Below the pieces are notes generated by a model. The model ran no database searches. It was not told where the DNA came from and was given only the letters and a program-made list of their open reading frames with translations. The position numbers and the translations under genes were made by a program. DNA of 64,000 nt from Conus ventricosus (taxonomy: Eukaryota > Mollusca > Gastropoda > Neogastropoda > Conidae): contig CM031620.1 in assembly GCA_018398815.1 (NCBI GenBank), positions 62,816,439 to 62,880,438 of the forward strand, in the 5' to 3' direction. Shown piece after piece: positions 22,438-32,370 of the stretch (positions within the stretch are counted from its first letter, which is position 1; every line of letters begins with the position of its first letter).

Positions 22438-22690
22438 GGCCCCCATAACCTAGTGGATAAGGCGCTGGACTCATGATCCAAAGGTCGTGGTTTCGAATCC
22501 TGGCTTGGTCTTGGAAATTTTAACGTGGAATGTTTCCAGCTAAAATGACCGTGGTTCACCCCCAATGTCCACCCGGGCCTGCAGGTGTCGGCTAATGTGA
22601 CGGACCAGCCATCTGCTATCCTTGATTTGGGCACGGACGTTAAATCCAACTCAAACATGACAACTCTGTGAAAAGATTGCATTTCCGATG
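22438..22690 (+). mobile_element. tRNA-derived SINE nested in Helitron (unit 2)
   Basis: Head at 22438-22510 has box A TAGTGGATAAGG, an anticodon-like CTCATGA loop (CAT, Met-type) and box B GTTTCGAATCC. The body ends near GGGCACGGACGTTAAATCC. The ends do not form an acceptor stem, which argues for a SINE and against a tRNA gene. It lies in the opposite orientation to the Helitron, between helicase C-terminus and 3' hairpin. Confidence 0.7.
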
Positions 22691-22699
22691 TATAAATGT

Positions 22700-24430
22700 C
22701 ATTTGGAGGGCCTCTGGGTAGACAACATTTCTGGTCTCCTGTTTGGCACAAGTTTAGTCAGTGTTTCTGCGTTTCCAGTTCGTGATGCTGCAACGTAAAA
22801 CCCTTCCATGTGTAAAACACGGAACGGTCAGGTCTGCCCCAAGGGAGAAAATGTCTGACCCTGGCTCTTGATGATTGTCAGAGCGAAAGCTGGTTTCCTG
22901 GGAAACTGAAGCCATCAGAACTGGAATGGCAGGGGTGAGTCCATGGGTTCCAGAGGAATTTTTGGGAGCAGCACCGGTTCACCTTTGTGGGGGCCACATG
23001 ATATTTTCCCCTTCTAAAAACGTTCCTGTGCAGTTGGTTGAAGATACATCGGGTTGCCATTGATCACCTTTGGCAGGCCCAAAGTGAGCGGTGAATGATC
23101 ATGGGGACCCCAGATTTCAGCAACAGTTCATGCGGTGGAAGTCCAGAAATCTCAATGGAGTTTCAGGAGTTCTTGTGGATAAGGATCCCTCATCATCATT
23201 CTGTCAACAGATTGTACAGAGTTTCCTCTCCAGGGAAGTCAGCTACGATTTTTCGGGTTTAGCCTGTTGACATTTCTCGTTCAGGGAGGAGTTCTGGCCC
23301 TTTCCGCTGGACCAGTCTGAGTGGCTGCACAGTGACTGAAGACCCGGTAGACTGCTTCTATCAGATCCTCCTGGCTATCATAAAACTGGCATAGTGCTGG
23401 TGGGGCAGTATTAGTATCTGGAAACATGACTCAATGGCACCATTGCCAATGTAAAGCGGGAGTTTGGCGAAGCTGGTGTCTGGGGATTTCCAGACAGGGG
23501 GGGCTCCTATATTTAACAATCATGCTCCGCCATTTCTTCAGACAGGCGTTGACAATGTTTGCTCTGGTGCCATTGAGGACAACAGGGAGGATCTGCCAGA
23601 AGTCCCCACAGAAACAGCGTTGGGATGCCTCCCATTGGCCTGTGCACTTGGGTGATGTCCTGCAGCGTAGAGTCCATGGCCTCGTAGACAGCTTTGTGGG
23701 TCATGGGAGCTTCATCAATTATGACGGTTGCAGCCTCTTTGATGACTTTGGCAACGTTGACCCACGCTTGACGGGCAGGTTGGCGTTTCTTGCTTGTCGG
23801 CATCCAGAGGGACCTTGAAAGTGCTATGTACTGTCCGCCCACCCGGCAAAAGAGTAGCGGCAATGCCACTGGAAGCATGGCTAGCACTTTTTCCCTTTGT
23901 GGAGCAGATTCCTGTTCAGGATAAGATTCAGGATGGTCTTTCCTGCCCCCTCATGGAGCATCAAGGAACATTATGTTGCTGCTTGCTGTGGGATCCTGCC
24001 TCTGCTCAACCATGGTCATAAAGCTGTCGCACACGTCTCTCTGACAGCTGATCATCAGCTGCGCCCGGAGGGCAGTAGTGTCGTAATTTGGTCTCGCGGT
24101 AGTATTCTCGAGGCACAGTTGTCGTTGTTTTGACTGTTGGCATCCCATAAATCCTCTTGTAGACTTGCCTCCAAGAAGGAAGAGTTTGTGCTGAATCACA
24201 GTAAGAGCTTGGTTGTAGATGGCATCTGTGTACTGGCTTCATAACAGACATCTCTTCGGACTTGGGAAAAGGAAATCTTCAGCAAGATGGTCTCTGAAAA
24301 GGTTCCACAGGTTGCCTGGGTTACTGGGGTTGCAAGCACCAGGATAATACAGAAGTCACGCAGCAGTCGGGGTCTCTGAGAGATGGAGGCTTCCCTCCAG
24401 GGCAGTTTTAGAAGGCGGTCATCTTCCAGT
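22700..24430 (-). pseudogene. Helitron PIF1-like helicase (broken, unit 2)
   Basis: Minus-strand blocks from N to C are a SISQRPRLLRDF stretch near 24380, TTALRAQLMIS near 24060, NIMFLDAP followed by a GxGK(T) Walker A loop and LNLILNRNLLHKG at about 23905-23975, and SGIAATLLPGG-like residues near 23850. Then come ATVIIDEAPMTHKAVYEAMD (Walker B) at about 23670-23730, PMGGIPTLF near 23625, LNGTRANIVNACLKKWRS near 23540, and LPLYIGNGAIES near 23430. Near the C-terminus are FALTIIKSQGQT (about 22855-22890) and VAASRTGN (about 22775). The last two are the conserved end of Helitron/PIF1 helicases. Frameshifts separate these blocks, so it is non-functional as sequenced. The protein would unwind DNA in rolling-circle transposition; the Rep half is absent. 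Confidence 0.85.
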
Positions 24431-26390
24431 TTCGGGTTCGTGTAAGTTGTATATCATTGTTCAGCGTTTAAAACTACACCTGTATATAAAATTTCATCAA
24501 GAAAGGTCTAAATTAGAAAATAACGGTCTTAACGGTTTTTAACGCTCAATGTTAAATTTCTGTTCGTGTAAATTGTATATCATTGTTCAGCGTGGTAAAA
24601 CTGCATCGTATACCGAATTTCATCAGGAACGGTCTAAATTTATATAATAACGGTCTTTTAAAAAGTCAATTTTAAGTTTCGGTTGTGTAAGTTGTATATC
24701 ATTTATTCAGCATTTAAAACTTCACTTGTATACCAAATTTTATCAAGAAAGGTCTAAATTTAGAAAATAACGAACCTTAACGGTTTTTAACGCTCAATTT
24801 TTAAATTTCTGTTCGTGGAAATTGTATATCATTGTTCAGCGTGTAAAACTGCATCTGTATCGAATTTCATCAGGACGGTCTAAATTTATATAATAACGGT
24901 TTTTTAACGGTCAATTTTTAAGTTTCCGTTCGTGTAAGTTTGTATTCATTGTTCAGAGTGTAAAACTGGATCTGTATACCGAATTCCATCAAGAATGGTC
25001 TAAATTTATATAATAACGGTTTTTACGGTCAATTTTAAGTTTCGGTTCGTGTAAGTTGTATTATCATTATTCCCGCATTTAAAACTTCACCGTATACCAA
25101 ATTTCATCAAGAAAGGGCTTAAATTTTGAAAATAACGGATCTTAACGGTTTTTTTAAAGCTCAATTTTAAGTTTCTGTTCGTGTAAATTGTATATCATTG
25201 TTCAGCGTGTAAAACTGCATCTGTTTTACCGAATTTCATCAGGAACGGTTCCTAAATTTATATTATAAAAGGTCTTAAACAGTCAAATTTTTAAATTTCG
25301 GTTCGTGTAAGTTGTATATCATTATTCAGCATTTAAAACTTCACTTGTATACCAAATTTCATCAGAAAGGTCTAAATTTAGAAATTTAAAGAACCTTAAC
25401 GGTTTTAACGCTCAATTTTAAGTTTCTGTTCGTGGAAATTGTATCATTGTTCAGCGTGTAAAAACTGCATCTGTATACCCAATTTCATCAGGAACGGTCT
25501 AATTTATATAATAACGGTTTTTAACGGTCAATTTTAAGTTTCGGTTCGTGTAGTTGTATATCATTGTTCAGAGTGTAAAACTGGATCTGTATACCGAATT
25601 CCATCAAGAATGGTCTAAATTTATTTATAAAAGGGTTTTTAACGGTCAATTTTAAGTTTCGGTTCGTGTAAGTTTTATATCATTAAATTTAGCATTTAAA
25701 ACTTCAAATGTATACCAAATTTCATCAAGAAAGGTCTACATTTTGAAAATAAGGATCTTAACGGTTTTTAACGCCAAATTTTTAAATTTCTGTTGTGTAA
25801 ATTGTATATCATTGTTCAGCGTGTAAAACTGCATCTGTATACCGAATTTCATCAGGAACGGTCTAAAAATTTTTTAATAAAAGGTTTTTAACAGTCAATT
25901 TTAAGTTTTGGTTCGTGTAAGTTGTATATCATTTTTCAGCATTTTAAAACTTCACCTGTATACCAAATTTCATCAAGAAAGGTCTAAATTTAGAAAAAAC
26001 GGATCTTAACGTTTTAACGCTCAATTTTAAGTTCTGTTCGTGGGAAAATTTTATACAAATTTTTCAGCGTGTAAAACTGCATCTGTATACCGAATTTCAT
26101 CAGGAACGGTCTTTAAATTTTTATAATAACGGTTTTAACGGTCAATTTTTAAGTTTCGGTTCGTGTAAGTTTTTATATCATTGTTCAGGTGTAAAATGCA
26201 TCTGTATACGATTTAATCAAGAATGGTCTAAATTTATTAATAACGGTTTTTAACGGTCAATTTTAAGTTTCGGTTCGTGCAAGTTGTATAAACATTTTTC
26301 AGCATTTAAAACTTCACTGTATACCAAATTTCATCAAGAAAGGTCTAAATTTAGAAAATAACGCTTTTTAACGGTGATAAATAACGGTCA
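24430..26390. repeat. ~122-bp tandem array inside Helitron (unit 2)
   Basis: About 16 units start near 24437, 24560, 24683, 24810, 24930, 25047, 25180, 25300, 25430, 25545, 25665, 25795, 25910, 26035, 26160 and 26275. Two sub-types are interleaved. The array occupies the place where the Rep-coding part of an autonomous Helitron would be expected. Confidence 0.93.
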
Positions 26391-27095
26391 TAAAACTATC
26401 GAATGACCCCGTGTTATCCACAGTATGCCCCTCTAGACTCATGCCAAGTTTGGTGGCGATCCCACGACTCCCTTTGCCGCCAACATCAGAAAAGATTGTA
26501 TTTTGATCGTTTTTAAGGGGGTACGTGTTGTTAACGGTTTTTAACGGTCATAAATTTAAATGTCGTAGATACTGTCAATGACCCTATGTTATCGGGAGAG
26601 TCCCTGTAGGTTCGATGTACCTGTGCAATGTCACAAGGCCATTTGATGAAAAGCAGAGGAAAAAGATGTCTTTGAAACGTTATAACAGTTTTGTAACGGG
26701 TTTTTAACGGTTTTCTTTTTTTAGAGATTAGTCCAAAACCTCCTTGGGTCACAACAGACGTACCTGCTAAATTTCAAGAAGATGGGTTCTAAACAGTTTC
26801 TTTTATAGGGTTTGGTGTTTTTAACGGTTTTTAACTGTTATAAATAACGGTTTTTGTAACTGCCAAATAACGGTTCTCATTTTAGAGAAGTAGTCCTGTA
26901 CCTGTGCAATGTCACAACGGCCATTTGATGAAAAGCAGAGGAAAAAGATGTCTTTGAAAACCGTTATAACAGTTTTTAACGGTTTTATAACGGTTTTATT
27001 TTTTTAGAGATTAGCCCAAAACCATCCTCGGGTCACAACAGACGTACCTGCCAAATTTCATTACAATCGGTTGAGCCGTTTTTGAGTCTATAGCG
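26391..27095. repeat. AACGGTTTT-rich repeats at Helitron 5' end (unit 2)
   Basis: Three related longer blocks carry TCCTGTACCTGTGCAATGTC or CACAACAGACGTACCTGC and repeated AACGGTTTTTAACGG. They end with GAGTCTATAGCGTACACAC before the CA tract. Confidence 0.8.
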
Positions 27096-27097
27096 TA

Positions 27098-27104
27098 CAC
27101 ACAC

Positions 27105-27157
<53 letters not shown>
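27098..27157. repeat. CA microsatellite inside Helitron 5' terminus (unit 2)
   Basis: (CA)n about 20 bases inside the element end. Confidence 0.9.
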
Positions 27158-27190
27158 AATTTGCCATTTATATATTAGATATATATATAT

Positions 27191-27223
<33 letters not shown>

Positions 27224-27251
27224 ATATATATAATATAAAAATTATATAATT

Positions 27252-27434
27252 ATAAACAAAGTTTGCTCTTATGTCTTAGATTGAAGAAATAGGGGGCGAT
27301 AAGCATTTATATCTGCAGTGGCAGTTAATACTGCCTAACTAACAGTATGTGCTCAAGTGGGTGGATGGGGAAAAAATAAAATAAATGCTTCTCAAAATGA
27401 GCCTTCAGCAAGCTTATAATCTCCAATAGGGAGG
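27252..27434 (-). repeat. Right inverted arm around Helitron, unit 2
   Basis: Reverse complement of 21793-21988. Confidence 0.8.
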
Positions 27435-27484
27435 AAACTCACTAACACCTAACTCCTGGTCATATACCGATATTTTCAAAACCT

Positions 27485-27530
<46 letters not shown>

Positions 27531-27556
27531 ATATATATATATATTATATATCTGTG
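27485..27556. repeat. AT microsatellite (unit 2)
   Basis: (AT)n. Confidence 0.9.
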
Positions 27557-27641
27557 TGTACATATAGATATAATATATAGATGTATCTCAGATGTATCTC
27601 AGTGTGTGTGTGTGTGTGTGTGTGTGTTCCCTTTCCGCAAG

Positions 27642-27818
27642 ATGTTGCGGTGCGTTTCTGATGCCCAATGTCGACTTGGCCTTGATGCAGGAGGTGTTCC
27701 GTACGAGCAGGTGCACCACAACCAGTCAGGCAATGTGACCTTGACCTTCGGCTACTACAGCGTCAACATGACCATTCTGGCCGAACTGATAATGCGGAAC
27801 CAATACTGCTACCAAAAG
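27642..27818 (+). CDS. Candidate host exon A (59 codons, phase 0)
   Basis: A 177-nt open segment follows a pyrimidine-rich AG acceptor (CCCTTTCCGCAAG) and ends before GT (AAAAG|GTCTTC, a weak donor). It encodes MLRCVSDAQC, then GGVPYEQVH, three potential N-glycosylation sequons (NQS, NVT, NMT) and a Cys near the end (NQYCYQK). Length is a multiple of three, and in phase 0 it joins exon B without a stop. Composition is protein-like and unlike the flanking simple repeats. The sequons and cysteines suggest an extracellular part of a secreted or membrane protein. The family was not recognised. Confidence 0.45.
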
Positions 27819-27819
27819 G

Positions 27820-27965
27820 TCTTCTTTTTGTTTCTTTTCTTCTTCTTCTTCTTCTGTTACTTCTGCTGCTTTTGTTTCTTCTTTTTTCTTCTACATCTTT
27901 TTTTACATCTTCTTTTACTTCCTTTCCTGTTCCTGCATTTTTATTTTTTTTTGGGGGGGGGGGGT
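27820..27965. repeat. Pyrimidine-rich tract with poly-G (unit 2)
   Basis: TTC-rich stretch ends in poly-T/poly-G. Confidence 0.8.
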
Positions 27966-28119
27966 GGTTTGTTTGTCTTTTTTGTCTGCTTTTGCTTTTC
28001 TTTTCAAAGCTCTTTCGTCTGCCACTGGTGCTTCCTTGTCTCTTCTACTTCGTCGCCTCTATAATCCAGGCTTCCATACTTCTGAAGTTTTTCACAGGGG
28101 GAAGTTGAGTTGTACCGAG

Positions 28120-28249
28120 TTCTTGTCTGTATGCAAGTAAGGTCTGTTTGTCTGTGTCTGTGTTCGCAAGTCCTGTTTATGTTGTGCCGTATAAGGTCTC
28201 ACTTTGTGTGCCTGTTTATGTAACGTCTACTTATCTATGTGTTTAAGGT

Positions 28250-28313
<64 letters not shown>

Positions 28314-28830
28314 TGTGTGTGTGTGTTCTCTATCTGTGTGTGTCCGTATGAGTAAGGTCTACAAGCCTGTGTGAGCATGTAGAAGGTCTATGTGTTTTAT
28401 CTGTTATGTGTAAGGTATTCTAGTTTGTTCTTATGTGTAAAGTCTACCTGTCTGTTCACATGTGTAAGGTCTTCTTGTCTATGTCCATGTGTATATGCTC
28501 TACTAGTATATATAGTCTGTATGTGAATGTATAAGGTTCTAGTCTGTATCCGAATGTTTAAAGTCAAGCTTTTTGTATCTAAGTGTATAAGGTCTGCTTG
28601 TCAGTGCCCACATGTGTAAGGCGTACTTGTCTGTGCCCTGTGTATAACGTCTTACTGTCTCGTCCCAATGTGTAAAGTCTATTTGCCTGTGTCTATATGT
28701 ATGAGCTCTATTAGTTTATATCCGTATATATAAGGTCTGCTTGTACTTGTTTGTACGTCTAAGGACTACTTATTTGCGACTCTGTGTTTAAGGTCTATTT
28801 GTCCATGTCTGTATGTAAACGGTGTACTTT
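28120..28830. repeat. ~30-bp degenerate minisatellite (unit 2)
   Basis: Units resemble AAGGTCTACTTGTCTGTGTC plus CATGTGTAT. An uninterrupted (GT)n lies at about 28254-28322. Confidence 0.8.
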
Positions 28831-28839
28831 TCTGTGCCT

Positions 28840-29570
28840 ATATGAATGCGATGGGGGAAAGAGTGGTGTGCAGACAAATATTGTGACCCCAAAAATCCGA
28901 TTTCTGTGTTTTATACTACGGCTATTGTGTTGGCTGGCTCGCTTCCCATTCAACACATCAAATCATATTGAGTATCGATCGAAACCTTATAACCAAAAGA
29001 CAAAGATACACCATGCCACTTCTGATTAATTTATTTTTGCTTCAGATCTACGGCGATTAAAGCCATAGAATGAAACCGACTTTTAATGTTTTCTCCATAT
29101 TTTTTTTCAAAATTCTTTAATTAGTGAATACTTAATAATATGAAATACTATAACAACGGTGAATAGCAGCACTACAGTTAAGGCACATATGAATTTTATC
29201 AGCCGCATCGGACCCTGAGAGGAGAGTTTGCTGTAGAAAAACAGAAGAGATGCGCACTCAGGCCAGTCTCCTGTCATGGCAGATTGACCCCAGTACCACT
29301 GGGGCTCAGTTCAACAGGGCTTAGTCTGGGGCTCAGTGGTCATGGGACATCATGGAACCGACCTTCAGAAAGGGAGTCCATTACGTCCCTGTTACCAGTG
29401 CGTCCCAAAGTTTGTCCCAATTCGAACTAGAAACTCAACAGAACTGGGACGCAATGGAATTAATCGACAGCCATTATGTTAGTCCACAATTCTTTTAGGT
29501 GCCCCATTACCAACAGATATACGTCATTCTGGGAGTCTGTATTCACTGATTATACGTGTCTATGTATATC
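28840..29570. other. Intron-like unique sequence (unit 2)
   Basis: Counterpart of 18990-19740, between candidate exons A and B. No coding signal was seen. Confidence 0.5.
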
Positions 29571-29572
29571 TA

Positions 29573-29622
29573 TTCACACACACACACACACAACACACAC
29601 CACACACACACACACACACCAA
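29573..29622. repeat. CA microsatellite (unit 2)
   Basis: (CA)n with CC interruptions. Confidence 0.9.
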
Positions 29623-29880
29623 TTATAGCAGTGGCGAAGACAATGTTACGTACCCAAGGTCTGACCGGCGCGCTGGGCTAATGCTCAGGTAAGCCATCTG
29701 ATAAGCCGTATCGACGAGATCCTGGCCTCAAACCTTTCATCTTAAGTCATTTATTCATTCATCCATCGGTTAAAAAAAAATCCTGCGCACTGTGGTCTCG
29801 TAACTGAGCAGTATGTGCCATAGTACGGAGTAATCCGCACGCAGAAACACCTTGTTATCACTGAGACTTTGTCTGTTCAG

Positions 29881-29994
29881 TTCTTCTTCTTTGCATGTCG
29901 GAGGAGCGATCCTGAAATCGACCTGAGCGGCGATAACGGGTGGCAGGACATCAACGGCAACACGCACCACTCCTGGACCGCATGCTACCGGAAG
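29881..29994 (+). CDS. Candidate host exon B (38 codons, phase 0)
   Basis: A good acceptor (ACTTTGTCTGTTCAG) precedes a 114-nt open segment ending at a good donor (CGGAAG|GTAAAC). The reading frame gives four Phe, ACRRSDPEIDL, then SGDNGWQDINGNTHHSW and TACYRK, with two Cys and a possible sequon (NNT is absent; NGN is not a sequon). Length divides by three and phase matches exon A. The region between the two exons (2.06 kb) has intron character. An acceptor at the GAG around 29903 is an alternative start. Function unknown. Confidence 0.5.
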
Positions 29995-30190
29995 GTAAAC
30001 GAGTGCGGAGAAAGTTGGGCGGGAGGGGGGGGCGGGGAGGGGGAGACAGAGGGATGAAAGAAAACTGCCATGGACTAGTAAAATCGCCACTAGTACTCCG
30101 AAATGGCGGAGAAAAGTGCTCACTGTCTCCAGAAATGGATTCAATCCATTTAGTATGGTCTATAAAACGTTTTGGGAAAAAAGTATATGT

Positions 30191-31030
30191 AACAGCCGCC
30201 GTGGCGAAGTGGTTAGCGTCGCGGACTCCCAGCTGGGAGGTCCTGGGTTCGATTCCATCAAAGTCATGCGGGATTTTTCTGCCCAGACGGCTCCAACCTA
30301 GAGTTGGAATTTGCTATGTACTCGTACTCAGTTGGAAAGACTGGGACCACACAGTCGAGTTTCATCCACTTAATGGATGCATTTCTGAGAGTGTTGCTCA
30401 AATTTTCTGACCAACACTGCAAATGTATGTATCTCTCGGGCCTGGCTGACACCGGGATATATTATGAAATGAAGCTTAGAGCCCTGTCATGCAGTCTCAG
30501 ACCGGAATGGAAATCTGCAGCTTTTCATCTTCATCATTCTCTTTCTCATCGATCAGCATAACAGAAAAGTCTGAAATTCTGGGGCCCTTCATGCCTGCTT
30601 TCATGGTGACCTCTGTTTTGATGTCCTATCCATGTCTGTCGCCTTGGTTTGATTCCCTCGGGGGTCACCGGTATCGGCGAGTCCATGGGGGCTGTCGTTG
30701 GACGGACGTGGTGGCGCCCTCGGAGGGAGAGCTCAGTCACGCCGGCTCCGCGACTAAGCAATTATTGTCGTCAGTAGGGGGCTTAGTTGGTGGTGTCCTG
30801 CGTATGTTGGATCAGAACAGGCGCCACTGAACACCACCGATGTGAATCGGCAACAATGCGTGTCTCATCCGGTGGGTTGCCTCTTGACGACTTGACATTG
30901 ACTGCTCGCTGTGGATTGCCGGTGCCGGGGCTGCAGTGGGACTGACCGGACTGTGGCTGTGGACGGGGCGGTGGGTGCACAGCCACTGAGGTGGCTCAGA
31001 AGATGGGACAGCAAGAAAAAAAAAGTGAAT
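30191..31030 (+). mobile_element. Long tRNA-derived SINE (~840 bp), plus orientation
   Basis: The head has box A TGGCGAAGTGG and box B GGTTCGATTCC. The body runs through 30480-31000 and ends in an A-rich tail (GCAAGAAAAAAAAAAG). It is flanked by near-identical GTATATGTAAC (before) and GTGAATGTAAC (after), a probable target-site duplication of ~11 bp with two differences. The reverse complement of nearly the whole element occurs at 31503-32354. It is longer than most SINEs (100-500 bp). Open frames across it on both strands are not supported as genes. Confidence 0.8.
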
Positions 31031-31486
31031 GTAACTGGTTTGGGAAAGGTGTTTTCTCGGCATACATGAAATTCAGCTGAAAAGTTGATCTGAATGAGGG
31101 ACATCAATTTTTGAAATGAGGCATGGGACAGTAAACAATAAACAAGAAGGGTCAGCTGTAAGATGGTTATGAGTGTGCTGGTGACAGAAATAGGTTGTGG
31201 CCACAGGAAAGTCCAAGAATGGTCCGGAGGGTTCCAAGCATTGTTTCTGGAATACTCAACACTACAAGCCGTGTCAGACTTTATTCGCTATGCTTACCAT
31301 GGTTCTCAAACTTTCACTTTCATAAACTGTTAATGACCGTGGTGTTGGCTGTTTGAGTTGGACAATGACAATGACATTTTATTCCAACAGGGCCAACCCC
31401 CCTTAGAAGGCGTGTGTGTTCACAGAAAAGCAACATGAACTTAAAGATTTTGGCAGAAAGAAAACATAAAGACCAACTATAATTTC

Positions 31487-31502
31487 ATTATCTACACTCT
31501 TT
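31487..31502. repeat. Target-site duplication, left (SINE at 31503)
   Basis: ATTATCTACACTCTT here recurs at about 32355-32370, on either side of the minus-strand SINE. Confidence 0.85.
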
Positions 31503-32354
31503 CTTTTTTTCTTTTTTTTTTTGCTACCTCAAACCACTGCGTCACCTCAGAAGCAGTGCGCCCACGCCGCTCATTCCGAACCCCGTCCACAGCCACAGCC
31601 CGGTCGGCCCGCCGCAGCCCCGGCACCGGCAGTCCACAGGGAGCAGTCAATGTCAAGTCGCCAAGAGGCAACCCACCGGAGGAGACACTGCACTGCTGCC
31701 GAGTCACTTCGGTGGTGTTCAGTGGCGCCTGTTCCGATCTAACATACGCAGGGACACCACCTACTAAGCCCCTACGGACGACAATAATTGTTTTGTCGCG
31801 GAGCCGGCGTGAGTGAGCTCTCCCTCCGGAGGGCGCCACCACGTCCGTCCAACATCAGCCCCCATGGACTCGCCGATACCGGTGAACCCGAAGGAACCAA
31901 ACCAAGGCCACAGACGTGGAGAGGACATCTAAACTGAGGTCACCATGAGTGCAAGGCTGAAGGGCCCCAGAATTTGAGACATTTCTTTTTTTATGCTGAC
32001 ATTGAGAATGAGGATGATTAAGATGATGCTACGGATGTCCATTTCGGTCTGAGACTACATGACAGGGCTGTACTCTACGCTTCCATTCATAATATATCCG
32101 GCGTCAACCAGGCTCGAGAGATACAGGCACCTGCAGTGTTGGTCAGGAAATTTGAGCAACACTCTCAGAAACGCATCCATTAAGTGGATGAAACTCAACT
32201 GTGTGGTCCCAGTCTTTCCAACTGAGTCCGAAGCAAACTCAGCTCTGGGTGGGTGCCGGTCGGGGCAGTAGATCCGCATGACTCTGATGGGATTCGAACC
32301 CACGACCTCCAGCCGGGAGTCCGCGACGCTAACCACTTCACCACGGCGGCTGGT
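31503..32354 (-). mobile_element. Long tRNA-derived SINE (~850 bp), minus orientation
   Basis: Same family as 30191-31030, on the opposite strand. The tRNA-like head reads inward from 32354 (GCCGCCGTGGTGAAGTGG on the minus strand), and the A-rich tail is the T-rich stretch at 31503-31522. It is flanked by a ~15-bp perfect target-site duplication (ATTATCTACACTCTT). The TSD shows it retrotransposed into the LINE tail. Divergence from the plus-strand copy is roughly 10% by eye. Confidence 0.85.
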
Positions 32355-32370
32355 ATTATCTACACTCTTA
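32355..32370. repeat. Target-site duplication, right (SINE at 31503)
   Basis: Second copy of the 31487 duplication. Confidence 0.85.

Larger units (their letters stand above)
22103..27179 (-). mobile_element. Helitron, unit 2 copy (5,077 bp)
   Basis: On the minus strand the element starts with TC (plus-strand GA at 27178-27179) and ends with CTAG (22103-22106). It lies between A at 22102 and T at 27180. A perfect 5-bp stem hairpin (ACCCG...CGGGT, 22114-22131) sits 7 bases inside CTAG. TC start, hairpin, CTRR end and AT target are the diagnostic features of Helitrons. Contents from the 5' end are (CA)n, AACGGTTTT repeats, a ~122-bp array, the helicase pseudogene, a nested SINE and the 3' terminus. 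With helicase only and no recognisable Rep, it is non-autonomous as seen. Confidence 0.87.
20526..30340 (+). repeat. Tandem duplication, unit 2 (~9.8 kb)
   Basis: Second copy of 10590-20525, colinear throughout. Its coding remnants are better preserved. In places, especially 25-27 kb, it shows substitutions in which a base equals its neighbour. Confidence 0.9.

Noticed and set aside
22438..22510. tRNA-Met gene
   Set aside because: Box A, box B and a CAT loop are present, but the acceptor stem does not pair and a SINE body follows. The same holds for 12505.
30191..30265. tRNA gene
   Set aside because: Pol III boxes without a closing acceptor stem. It is the head of an ~840-bp SINE with a target-site duplication.
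30190..32355. Single foldback transposon with ~850-bp arms
   Set aside because: Each arm has its own A-rich tail and its own target-site duplication, so two independent SINE insertions explain it better.
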